NCBI GenBank assembly: GCA_039105265.1
Contig: JAPFFF010000009.1
Coordinates: forward strand, 4,588,001 to 4,652,000
Direction of reading: 5' to 3'
Length of the DNA stretch: 64,000 bases
Source: Tritrichomonas musculus
Taxonomy: Eukaryota; Parabasalia; Tritrichomonadida; Tritrichomonadidae
In this document: positions 29,523-41,500 of the stretch, piece by piece
Numbering within the stretch: position 1 is the first letter of the stretch
How the letters are laid out: every line of letters starts with the position of its first letter
Notes under the pieces: model-generated
Told to the model about the DNA's origin: nothing
The model's database searches: none
Seen by the model: the letters and a program-made list of their open reading frames with translations, nothing else
Position numbers and translations under genes: made by a program

Positions 29523-32500
29523 TTAAGTAACATCCTGTAGATCACGAATGTTAGCGTTTCTATCTTGATCAATATCGGCACCCAAAGTAATTGCTGCTCT
29601 AATTTTCTTTGCCATCCATTCTTTAGTGTCGTATCTCGGAATTGTCATCTGTGAGCTGCAAGTAGCAGCAGTTGGCAGCGGCTTCAAAGGATCTGAATCG
29701 TTCACTGTCTTGAACTGAATTGAGAGCTTCTGTGGCCAGAACATTCCAGGTGGAGGAAGGCCCATTCTTCCGCATCCGAACTTAATGAAGAGCATTCTTT
29801 CCTTCGGAGTGAATTCCTCAAGGACGCTCCAAAGCATGTCGATGTGTGACTCTTCAGAGCTATACTGGAAGTTCTTCTTCATTTCGCTAACGGGGCATTG
29901 ATTGTCACCGCAGATGAGCAACTCAAGTTCCCAAGGAGCAAGAATTGTTGCTGCTGATGAAGGGAAGAAATAGTTGAATCCTTTTCGAAGTTCTTCAAGT
30001 TGGGTGTTAAATTCTTTAATCCTGAAAACTTGGCATCTTTGAATGTATTCATTTCTCCTTTCAAAAGTGACAGGTATTGAAGAACCGCCTGGAATCAACT
30101 CAACAACTTCACCCAAAGAATTCTGTACATCGAAGAACAGAGGGAAGATTGCTTGGAATTGTTCAGGATCACTTATTGTTTTCTCGCAATCTTCAATTGA
30201 TTGCATCAATGTTTGGAATTGATTATCAACTTCATAAATGTCGTCAATTGTAACTTGACGATTTGTCAAGAAGTTCCAAACAAAACGAGCAAATCTGAAA
30301 GGTTCAGGAATTTGGCTGATGTAGCAAAGAGACATGAGAACACCCGCATAAAAGTATTGCATCTTTGTTGTTTCAGTAAGTGGACTTGGGTTAGGAATGA
30401 GAAGTTCTTGATCAACGTTTGATGAATTTACACGTTTGTTTGGATTTGCAATGAAAAGGCCAAGTGATGGATGCATCAATTCCATGCAAGCTTCAGTAAA
30501 CAAGTCTCTTCCTGGTCCACCGACATCTGTAGCACCTTCACCAACTAAATCAACGTGCCATGGTACATTTTGCCTCTTCAAACTGGTCAATTGGCTGATT
30601 GGTATTTGTGAAATAAGTTGGGAAAGAAGTGACAATCCTTGCGGATTAGATGGCTTAGAGTAAAAGAATTGTGCCTTGAAACGATTGAATTTAATTTCTG
30701 GTGACGTTCCAGATGCCAAATCTTTCATAACTGACTTCTTAACTGTATCTAGTTTGAACTCGGTTGATATTGCAGCACGACATGAAGTAAAGATCTTTCC
30801 AAGTAACGTTTCTTGATTTCCAAATTCTACAATTTTAACAATCTTTGGAACATATGAATTAAGACGAAGGAAAAGTTGTAATCTACAACGTAAAAGTTGT
30901 GCTGGTATTCGTGCCAAAATTGTTTCAGCATCGAATAAAGGATGATCAATGATTAAAGGACACATGTCAAATATTTTAGGAATTCCTTTCGCAATTCTTG
31001 ATAAAGACTCATCCATTTTAACTTGCCAATGATTCGACATGAAATCAACATGCTGTTTAAAGGCAGAATAATTAGCAACAAATTTCTCTCGTTTAGCTTG
31101 ATGAGATTCTGGATGTGCACGAATAACAATCTTAATTGTTTGGGTGCTTTCAATTGACTCTATCTTTGTCAATGTTTCTGCATTGCAAAGTTGAATAGAG
31201 AATGGACTTGTTACATTTCCTGTCTTTCCTGGCATAAGATTAAAGGATGTCAATTCATTGTTTGTTGTGTTTTCTTCATCTTTGGGTCGATCACAACTAA
31301 CATGAAGACATGTGTTAGGTGGTAATGAATCATCTTTAACGAACTCAATTTCACCTTTCTTAAATTGATCAAATGAATAATTAACAATTGATGTGCAGCC
31401 TGGCTTTGTCTCTAATTCAATCGAGTAAGGAATAGATTCGGCCCAACTTTCAGCAATCAAAAATGCTGGGAATCGAACTGATATTGGCATATCAAATCCT
31501 AATGCACAACATAATGAAATAGCTTCAATCATCTTCTCAAAAACGGATGCATTCTCTTTAACTTTAGTATTTACATATGTATCGTATAAATGTGCAATAT
31601 CTTCAGGTGGTGAGTTGGACGTAATTCTCGCTGCTGATGCATCCAAAGTTAACAAGCGTGTGAAAACTGTCATTACAATAGCTTGTTGTGAATTCAATGT
31701 TAATTTGGTCCATTCATGAATTGATGTTTGGAAGTTAGAAGTGAAGCATTGGAAGGCTGATTCAATTCGTGGTGTAATGTCTTCTGCTGTCCATTGGAAT
31801 GTTGTCAAAATTGGAGCAATGAAATCAAATGAAAACAGATCAATAAAGAAGTTACTCTTGTTCATAAGTTGAGCAATACCAGGAATCAATTCTTGCTTCA
31901 AGATTTTAGTAGCATCAACAAATAAATCTGGTGATGATAAAACGACAGAAAGAAGAGTAGCTAAAATATGAATTCCTTTAAGAGGAGTCATAAACATATA
32001 ATCTTGAAGATAATCATTCAATAATAAAATACCAAATTTCAAGCCATAACCTGATTCTGCACTTTGATTAGTGAATTGAATGCTATACTCGTTTGCAGGA
32101 AATACAGAACAATCAGAAAGTGCATCTTTAATTGGATGCTTGGCAATGTAAAGTATCTGTTCTTGTGTGTTATGAAGTGGATGAAGAATTGGTATGAAAC
32201 CTGTGATTGATTCGGGCAATTCAAAATGAATGTTCAAGTTAACTTGTGGCATTGGATGCGGTGTTTCAATGACAAATCGATTAGGTATCAATGTAAAGAT
32301 CTGTTCTCTGGTCGATTTAGGTGCTTTCATTATGTGCTCAATTGAAAACTTCAATAATGACGATATTACTGGTTGCATCTCTTTTGGTGAACGATAGAAA
32401 ATGGCCCTTATACATCGTACAAAAGCATGTTTGTTGCATGGACAGAAGTATGATATATCAAAGGCATTTGATGTATGATCTTTCTCACCAAAAATTAAAT

Positions 32501-35500
32501 CAGAAATTCTTGTAACTTTCCATTTTTCTGAAACTTTCGGTGAATGAACAAATTTAAAGACTTCTAAAATGGCCAATGCAAACACTTCTACTGATTGAGG
32601 ATGTTGACTTTCATTAAAGACAGAAGGAACTTTGTTTTGTGATCTATAAAAGTCGAGAACAATTACAAATAGAATCCTGCACATTCGGACAATCAAATTC
32701 TTTGTTGTTTCATAAAGTCGATTCATTTGTTTACTAAGAATTGAATTAGTAACACATTCAGCTGTCTCTTCTGACAATGCTTGTGCTGTCTTTGCATTTG
32801 TGAATTGCATTGTCGAATTAGTGGTGTTGTCATTCGATGACTTGGATGATGAACGAAGAAGCATTGCTGTGGTTATTGGTGCTTTTGCAGCAGTTTGGGT
32901 GAAAATGTTGGCTGCTGATTCGACAACGTTAAAGAACTGTGTCGTGATTGGATCAACGAAACGAGAATCTATTTGGAATCGTGTTCTTTCTTGCTTCATG
33001 TAATCAAAGACTTCTAAAGTTAAATTAACATATTCTTTGCCTGGAATTGGAGTAATATCAACGATGATTCCATATCTGTTTATGAAATATTGTGCATCTG
33101 AAGAAAGCATTTGTTTCTTGTCGTTTCCAAACAAGAACTCGCTATCATCAATTCCAATTTGTAATTCTTCAGAACTTTGTGCATCACCTTTTAATGTAGG
33201 TTCACCAGTAGTGCCTTGTTGTTGTTGTTGTTGTTCAGTTGAAGTTGAAGCAGTAGTTGCTGATGCAGCTGCAGCAATTTGTTCAGTAGTTGATGGTGGT
33301 TGTAATGGTGCTTCTTGTTGTTGTTGTTCGTTTGTTGTTTCGGTTGATTGTTGTGAATCTTGTTGATTTGATTCATTGGATTCGTTTTCACCTTGTAGTT
33401 GAATTGCTTCATCTGAATTTTGTTGTTGATTTGCTGCTTCTAAAATTGCTTCTTCATTTTCTGCAAGTTCAATTGCAGTCACCATTGCGGAATCTGAATT
33501 TGTTCCTGAATCAGAATTGGAACCGGAACCAGAATCAGAGTTCATTGAAGAGTTAGCATCATTTGATTCATTATCAACTTCAGCAGCAGGTTCTTCTTGA
33601 TTTTTATCTGATTCTTTTTCATCGCCATTTGAATTCTTTGGGAGATTTCGTCTTGCAATATGAACAGGTTGGCCGATTAAGAATGAAGTCTTAAAGAGTG
33701 AATCAGAAGAGATATTAAAAACAGTCTTTGGTGGAGTTGAAATATTATGTGCATAAACTAAATGTGGGAAGAATCTTGAAGTTGAATCATTAAAGATTAA
33801 TGTTTCTGATTCTTTAATGTCTCCATTTGCTTCATCTTGACTTTCTTTTTCTTTCTTTTCTTTCTCAATCTTCGACATATCTAAAGATGAGAGTGAAGGT
33901 AATAAAGGTGTTGGATAAGGTCGAGCAATTTCCCAAAGTGCTTCATTTTTAGAAACAAATTCATCATAATCTGGATCATCTAATGAAATTGTTGTCTCTT
34001 TTGGTGCTTTGGTTTCATTCTCTGGAACTGGAACGTCAAAGTTTTCAAGACAATCAGATTTAATATCAAATTCTGGGAATTTGACAATCTCAGTAACAAA
34101 TTTATCTTTACCAAAATTATAAGTGAACTTTAATTCGCAATTATCAGTAATAACAGCTGGTACAAAATCATCAATAAGTGGATAAGGAATTGACTTCTTA
34201 AGTGATTGACCGTTCTTGAAGAAAACTATTTCATTTCTTGTGTAACCACAGCCAATAACATCTCCATTTTCAATCTCAATTGTCTCTGTTTTTTGGAAAT
34301 GAAGGAATAATGAGCATTGTTGAGATTTGCCGAAATCAAATCCATAAAATGAAATTGCTGATGATTTTGATCGTTGATCAATCAAACCAACTTGGAAGTC
34401 ATTATTTGAATGTGAAATAATTTTAATTTCAAAATAGAAGAGTGTTGTATTTGGCATTGCTTGATCACCAACGAAAATACACTTCTTTTTAGGAATGGAT
34501 GAAACAGCAATAACTTCTTCTTGATTAGGACCAAGTCCTCTACTTGATGTCTCTTTCAATTCAATTTGTGCACCATTATTCTTATTAACAATTTGTTTAA
34601 TAATTGTGCCAAATGTTAATGGAATGAAACAATGTGTTGAAACATGTAAGAAAACTAACGAATATGGTAATGATGAATTAAATGAATTAATGAATCTGCC
34701 ATCATCATTTTCATTATATTGACTTCGTGATTTAGCTTTGTTCTTAAGCTTGTTTTTAATCTTGTTCTCAATCGACATTAATGTAGATATGTCAATTGAA
34801 GCTGTTCCAATTTGATCAATTAAATTGCCAATCGAATAATAAGGATTAGAATCATGCATTTGTTTCAATGCACAAGTATAAAATCTTTCAATTTCAATGT
34901 TTTCAATGAATGTCTTCATATTATCTTGATTTTGAAGACTGACTGTTAAGAAGCCAATGAAGTTTGCTGCCAAAACAGCAAAATCAATTGATTTCATATT
35001 ATTAAATGATTCAATTATTATCTTTTGTATAGAGTTGATTAATTTAGCTTCATCAACATTAATTGTGAAATCATTTGGATTTGCTGAAATATTAGCCGAA
35101 GGTACATATGTTGATATTGATTCACGAACAGCTGTTTGTTCAACACCTTCATGATTCAAAAAGACCAATCTTGATGAATATCGTTCGTATAATAAAATAC
35201 GTGATAATTCACTTTGACTCTTTGAATGTTGAATTGCAAATCCAGTCGATCTAAATGGAATTGTTTCTTTACCAAGAATTGCAAATACTGCAATTAATTC
35301 ATGAACTGAATCAACTTCGTGTTGATCTGCTTGTTTTTGGTTTTCTTCAAGATTTGATTTGGTAGCACTTAAAAGATCGCAAGAACTATTTTCATTAAAA
35401 ACTTCATGAACCGTGTTAACAACTGTTTCTCTAACAATTGAGAATGGTTTAATAATGACTCTAAAGAAGGCAATTATTTCTTCAGCTATCATTTTATGTG

Positions 35501-38500
35501 ATTCTGGAAGACTTTCATCTGGAATTAAATAACTTGTACCTGTGCATAATGCATAGCCACATGACTTTAATAACAAATGTAAGAATGACTTGAAATTGTA
35601 ATTCTGATTACGAATTGTTACTTTAAAGTCTTCTTCTTTTAATGAACTATTCTTTCGTGTAAGTGTCTTTGAGAGCCATATAAGTGTAGCTATAACAACT
35701 CGTGGATTCGATGATAAGAAGCAGTTACAAATGGGTTCAAAATTAGATACAACAAAATCACTACTTTGTGATAAAACTGAAAGAAGTAAAATGGCATTGT
35801 CTTTGCAAATTTCATTGGATTGAATAGACGTGAAATGTAACAAAGATTCAATGATTTCTTTCTGTGGTGTCTGAATAGACCAAATTCCAAGAATTCGCCA
35901 TAAGCAACTTAATGTTACATATGATTCAATGGGCGTTGTTGGACATTTTTCTGCAAATGATGAAACTTTCATAAAGTTTTGTGTTAAAATGGTTGGTGTT
36001 ATGATTCCTTCAACATCAACTGCAATTAATTTCAAGAAGAGTAATCGATGTAATATGTTTTCTTCATCATCAGTGATTCTTGAAACTAACAATTCAAATA
36101 ATTGAGAGAAGCTTCCGAAAAGTTCATCTAATAAATCAGCTTTGACACTTTTGACATCAGTTAAATTGGTCAATAATGATAAACTTTGATCAAGTGGTTC
36201 TAAAAATGCTATTTGGGAAGTTCTCAAAAAGTTTTTATTTTGAACGATATTGATGATTGACTTCAAGCCACTCAATCTTGTCTTCATTCTGCTTGTTCGG
36301 ATGTCAACCATTCTGCTTATATTTTCCATCTGCAAATCAGAAGAAATGAATGACAATAATTCATATATTGTTGTTTCAATAGTCTTACTGTTGTATACTT
36401 CTGAGTCTCCAAAACGTTTCTTTAAGATTGGATCGTTGTAGAGTAAAAGTTTGCATTTCATTTTGACATCTTCAAGATAAGCTGGATAGTTATCACGAAG
36501 AGGAAGAAGTTGATGAGAAGATGTAAACAAAGATGAAGAACTTCGAATAGAAGAAAGACCAATTTGCCCTTCTTTTGCATTTCCTCCAGTGCCACCAGTA
36601 TTGTTATTATTATCGCTGTTAAAGTTACTTATTGATGAACTAATTTTTGGTGTCTGTGAAAATGAAGAGGCATCAACGACTTTATTTCGTTTACTGTTCT
36701 GGTATGACATGTATAAAGTCGTTCGAAGCTTATAAATGGCTTTCCATGTTGTATTAAGATTTGGTGGAACCGTAACATCTTTTGGATCGCTCGTACCAAG
36801 GCTCATTGCAAATGAAATTGCAACATTAATAAATCCAAGTTGCTTCAAAAATGCTGCAATTGCATATTTTTCGGCTTCTAAAATTTCAGGAGGTGGTTTA
36901 ATACGATGTTGGTTTTTAACAGCTTTGTACATGAATTGGAGAAGTTTTCCTGCCCAGCCGTTCTCCATTGGTGTTGGTGAAATTAGATCGTTTAAGAATC
37001 CTTTCTTAAGTTCGTCGGAATATTGAAGACCTGCGTTTGAAGCATCAAATGAAAGTCCTCTTGAAAGTCCTCGTGTTAAATTACGTTTATTGCTTGTCTT
37101 TTGATCCTCTTGTTCAATTAATTTACTCATGCCATCCAAGCCTTGAAGAATGTCACTTTCAAGGATAAGTTTGCATTGTGATTCCATTTGTGATGGTGGA
37201 AGGGATGCAAGTGCAACGTTCGTCAATCTTCCTAAAGTATTAAAGAACATATCAAAGAAGAATAATGTTGAATTTGGTCTAAATTCGCTCTTTTTATCGC
37301 TTGTTCGAATTGGTTTGCAAACCACTTTGTAGCCCCATAAAGAATTACTAGCTGTTGAATTGCTTTCAAATTTGAAGATCAAATAATCAGCTTGTATGTC
37401 TAACTCTTTTGGCCAATTATTTCCAGAATATTTGTATAATAGAATATTATTACGGCTATAAATGTATAATGTGTCATTTGTGGGATCTGTTTGGCATCGA
37501 GGATCAAAATCAAGATGAATTGCTGAACAACCTGTGAAATCAATAGTATAGTTGTTCTTTGCACCGTGTGAATAATTGTGTTCCGATTCAACAATGAATG
37601 TTTTCACGTCTTTGTTGTCTGTCATTTTAATCTTTAAATTTTCATCATCAATCTTACATATATCTGGATCATTCAAGAACTTTTGCGTAACTGAGCTCAT
37701 TATTGGAATAGAATATGAAACAACTGCAGATGAAATTAAGGGGAATGTATCAAGGCACATTAATCGGAAATTAATCTTTTGTGCTAATTTAATTGCATAC
37801 TTGCCATTAATATCGCCATTATCTCTGATTCCATTCACATTAATGCTCAAATTTCCAATTGATGTTGGATCTTCATTACTTAAAAGATTATCTGATAAAA
37901 ATTGAAGCAAGTTCTTAAAGAATGGAATCATATATCCTTCATTTGTTTTGACTGAATTAACGGTTAAAAAGTGAAATTCATCTGTTAATGTATCTAATGA
38001 ATTAGAAAATGCTTTAAATATTGTTTTCTTATCAATTGTTTCTTGAACAAATTGGAACATTGAGCTTGAATGGATGTATAATGAGCATGGTGAATGGGAA
38101 ATTAAAATATAATTCATTAAGAAATAATTTCTTAATATTTTGTCATCAAGAATCATTTTAACAACTGTTGCAAATTCTTTATAGCTTGGATAATACAAGA
38201 AACGATAAGATAAGAAGAATACCGCGCATACAGCTTCGATAATAGCTGGTGATCTTTTAGCATATTTTGAATAGATTGCATGACGAATTACTTTCTTAAC
38301 TTTCTTAAAGAATTCATCGTCTTCATCTGTGAAGTTTTCCATGCTTTTTGCATACTTAAGGCAATAAATATGAAGGTTTAATGCTATAATTTTAATGCCG
38401 AGTGCAATCAAGGCCATTTTTTGATCATCATTGATTGTGGTTGCATTAATAACGTTATTAACAAGTTTCATCGAGAGGTCAATTGATGTATTTCCATTAC

Positions 38501-41500
38501 TAACAAAATATGAAACAAAACGATTGGAAATAACAGAAACATTTTCGAAGCACTTCTGTAGCAATAAATCAATTGAAACAGTTAGCGAGTTGCATACTTG
38601 CTTCAATGAATCTTGGAAATTATTTCCATCGCCAGCTGGAATAATAACTGGAGAAAATTGGAATGGGAATTTCTTGATATAGACGGCTGATCTTGAATAT
38701 TCTGTATCTTCATCATCCATTGGTATTAATGGAGTTTCATATTTTACGAAAACAAGTTTTTCAAAGCTGTTTGCAATAGTGTAGAAATAATTTTTATAGC
38801 AAACCATTGGTGCTTTATCGATGAAAACATAAGGGCAGAAAGTAGCTGGATCTTGTTGAATCTTGAAGGTTGGAGTATTTGAATTTTCATTATCATTAGA
38901 ATTGAAAATTACATAAGGAACATCAATCATATCCTTATCAACAACATGAAGTCGAGTTTCGTCGAAATAAAAGTGCTCTGGTGTAATGATCGTTTCTAAC
39001 GGAATTCGGCATTCTGGGTTGCAATTATTAGTTTTGATATTTCTTAAGAAAACTGAGCATAATATATTATTTTCATCAACAGCTTGAACAATTGTAATGT
39101 ATTTGTAAGCATCATTAAGTCCGTATTGATAATTGTTGGAAATATTTCCAACACTAACAATCTTATAATCTAAATTGATGAAATCAGACATTTTACAAAC
39201 TTCGATTTGTAATTTTGAAGTATGATCTCCTTCAATTAAATCGTTTTCGCTGGTAATTGTATATGAATCAATTGTAAGGAAAGGAATATCAGAAATATTG
39301 GCTTCTTGTCCTAATGCAATTTGCTTATCTTCCATGATTGCTTCTAATTCTTCAACGTTGATGATTTGAATTGTATTTTGGCTTTGTGAGAATATGTAAA
39401 TGAAATCATAAGCGTCGAAAAGAATAGAATCCTCACTAACTGAAACATTGATCATAAAAACAATAGGCTTGAAAAACACAGCTAATTTATTTTCGCTTGA
39501 TAAAACCAAAACATTGCTACCAATAGAAAATGAAACAACATTTTTGATATCATTTGTTGGTAATTCAAAAATGTGGCTATTTTTCCTTTTAGTAGGAGTT
39601 GCTGATACATTTAATGAAGATGTTGATGGAATAGCAGAGATGGAGCCTTGCGCACTAATAATTGAAGTTGTAGATAAAGAATTCAAAATCAAATTTGATT
39701 GTTGTTGATTTAAATTTGTTAGGTTTGCTAAATTTGTTGATGGTAATGATGAAAGATTGATATTTTGATTTGCATTAGTTAACTCTCCGCTATCATTAAT
39801 ACTTGCAGTACTGGTATTGTTAATATTTGCTTCATTTGCTTGATTTACGCTTCTACCTAAATCGCGAAGATTAATGCATACTGGAACTGGGTTTGGTGTT
39901 AATGCAACTCTTTGGCCTCTTCTTGATGGTCGTGGGATTGGTGCTGGCCTATGTACAGAAGGTTGAATTGGAGCATGTCCACTGCTTGTGCCAAAGCCTT
40001 GAGGAGCTGGAGGTGGTAATCCTGTTGCTTGATTTGGATTTTGATTCTGGTTTTGATTAGCGCTTGCTAAAAGCTGGCTCAATGAGGTTGCTTGAACTTG
40101 AATTGGTTGACCAAAACCTTTATTTTGGCCTAAATGGATTGGTGGAGTTGCTGCTAAAAGATCACTTAATGAAGCATTTTCTGGAATTTTTGTTTCTGGA
40201 GGCTTTTCAGATTCTTCATTTGTTGATGATGAAGGTGGTGGTGGTGGTGGAGCTGGTGCTGGTGCTGCTATTGATGGTGGCAATGGTACTGGTGCTCGTG
40301 GTCTATTAACTGGTATCTGTTGGTTTGGGGTTTGAGCCAAAGGTGGAGTTAATTGGGTGTTTGGAGATAAAACAGAGCCTTGCTGCAGTGATTGCTGTGA
40401 ATTATTTTCAGGTTCATCTTGATTTACTAAAGGAATCATCATTGGAAGCATTGGTGTTGATGGTGTACGAGCAAGCATTGGTGATTGTTTTGGTCTAATT
40501 TGTCTTCTTAATTGAGGTGGTGGTCGTGAAGGTTGGGGTATATTCACTTGTTGGATTTGTGAGGTTGAGCTCTCTGAAGTAGTTGTTTGATTGGATTGAT
40601 CACTTGCATTTTGATTTGTTGAACTTAAATTGATATTTAAATTTAGGCCAGATGCTGATTCAGTGCTTGAAGCTTGGCTTGCAGTTAATCCTTGATCTGA
40701 TGATTGAGGAACTAAGTGAGATTGCTGTAAATTTCCGCTTGATTGAGCAGCTGAAGAAGTAACCGATTGCGGTGCTGAAAACTTTGAGCGCGTATTGATC
40801 AATAATGGTTTTGTTACTGGTAATAGTAAATCCTCAGGAAGGTCAAGCATATAAATAAGTGCAGATAAGCAACCACAAACGCTTCCTTGTACGTGGCTCA
40901 TGTTGTATAAAAAGTCTATCGTTTCTTTTTGAACTTCAGGTACTTTGAATTCATCTATCTGTGAAATTGCAGTAATAAATTTATTAATTGAAGTAATTGA
41001 AGATGAATTTACAGAAGCAAGTGAATTATTTTTTTCATCCTTCAGAATCTTATTCAAATTATTTAAATGAGCAATAACATCATTAACGCTTAATAAATGA
41101 ACATAAGGTAATAAATTTTCAAGGGCAATAGTAATAAAATCTTCGATAAAACCCGTTGTTCCTTTTTTTGGTTGTGATATTTGAGCAAATTTTGTGCATG
41201 CGGTAGATATATTGTCATTTCGTTTTTGTTGTTCGCGATCCATGATTGTGTTGGCTAAAGTTCGGATTGATTCAAAATATTTGGAAAAATTTCGCGCTTG
41301 ATCAAAATGAACATCAATATCTCGAATAATAGGTCGGAAAAATGTGCTTGAAAAATCTGGAGGTAAGCGTAGTGCTTCTCCATCAAGTCGCTGCGTTGAT
41401 ATGATATTTTCAAGAACAGTTGAAAGAGGAACGAAATCAACTGTTTGGCCTTCTGTTGATTCAGCTTGAGGATGTTGATGTTCAAGTTCTTTCTTTATAA

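Noticed and set aside
33037-33556. Plus-strand frames rich in Cys or Val/Leu opposite the HECT gene
   Set aside because: They are shadows of CAA/poly-Gln and acidic repeats in the HECT reading frame.
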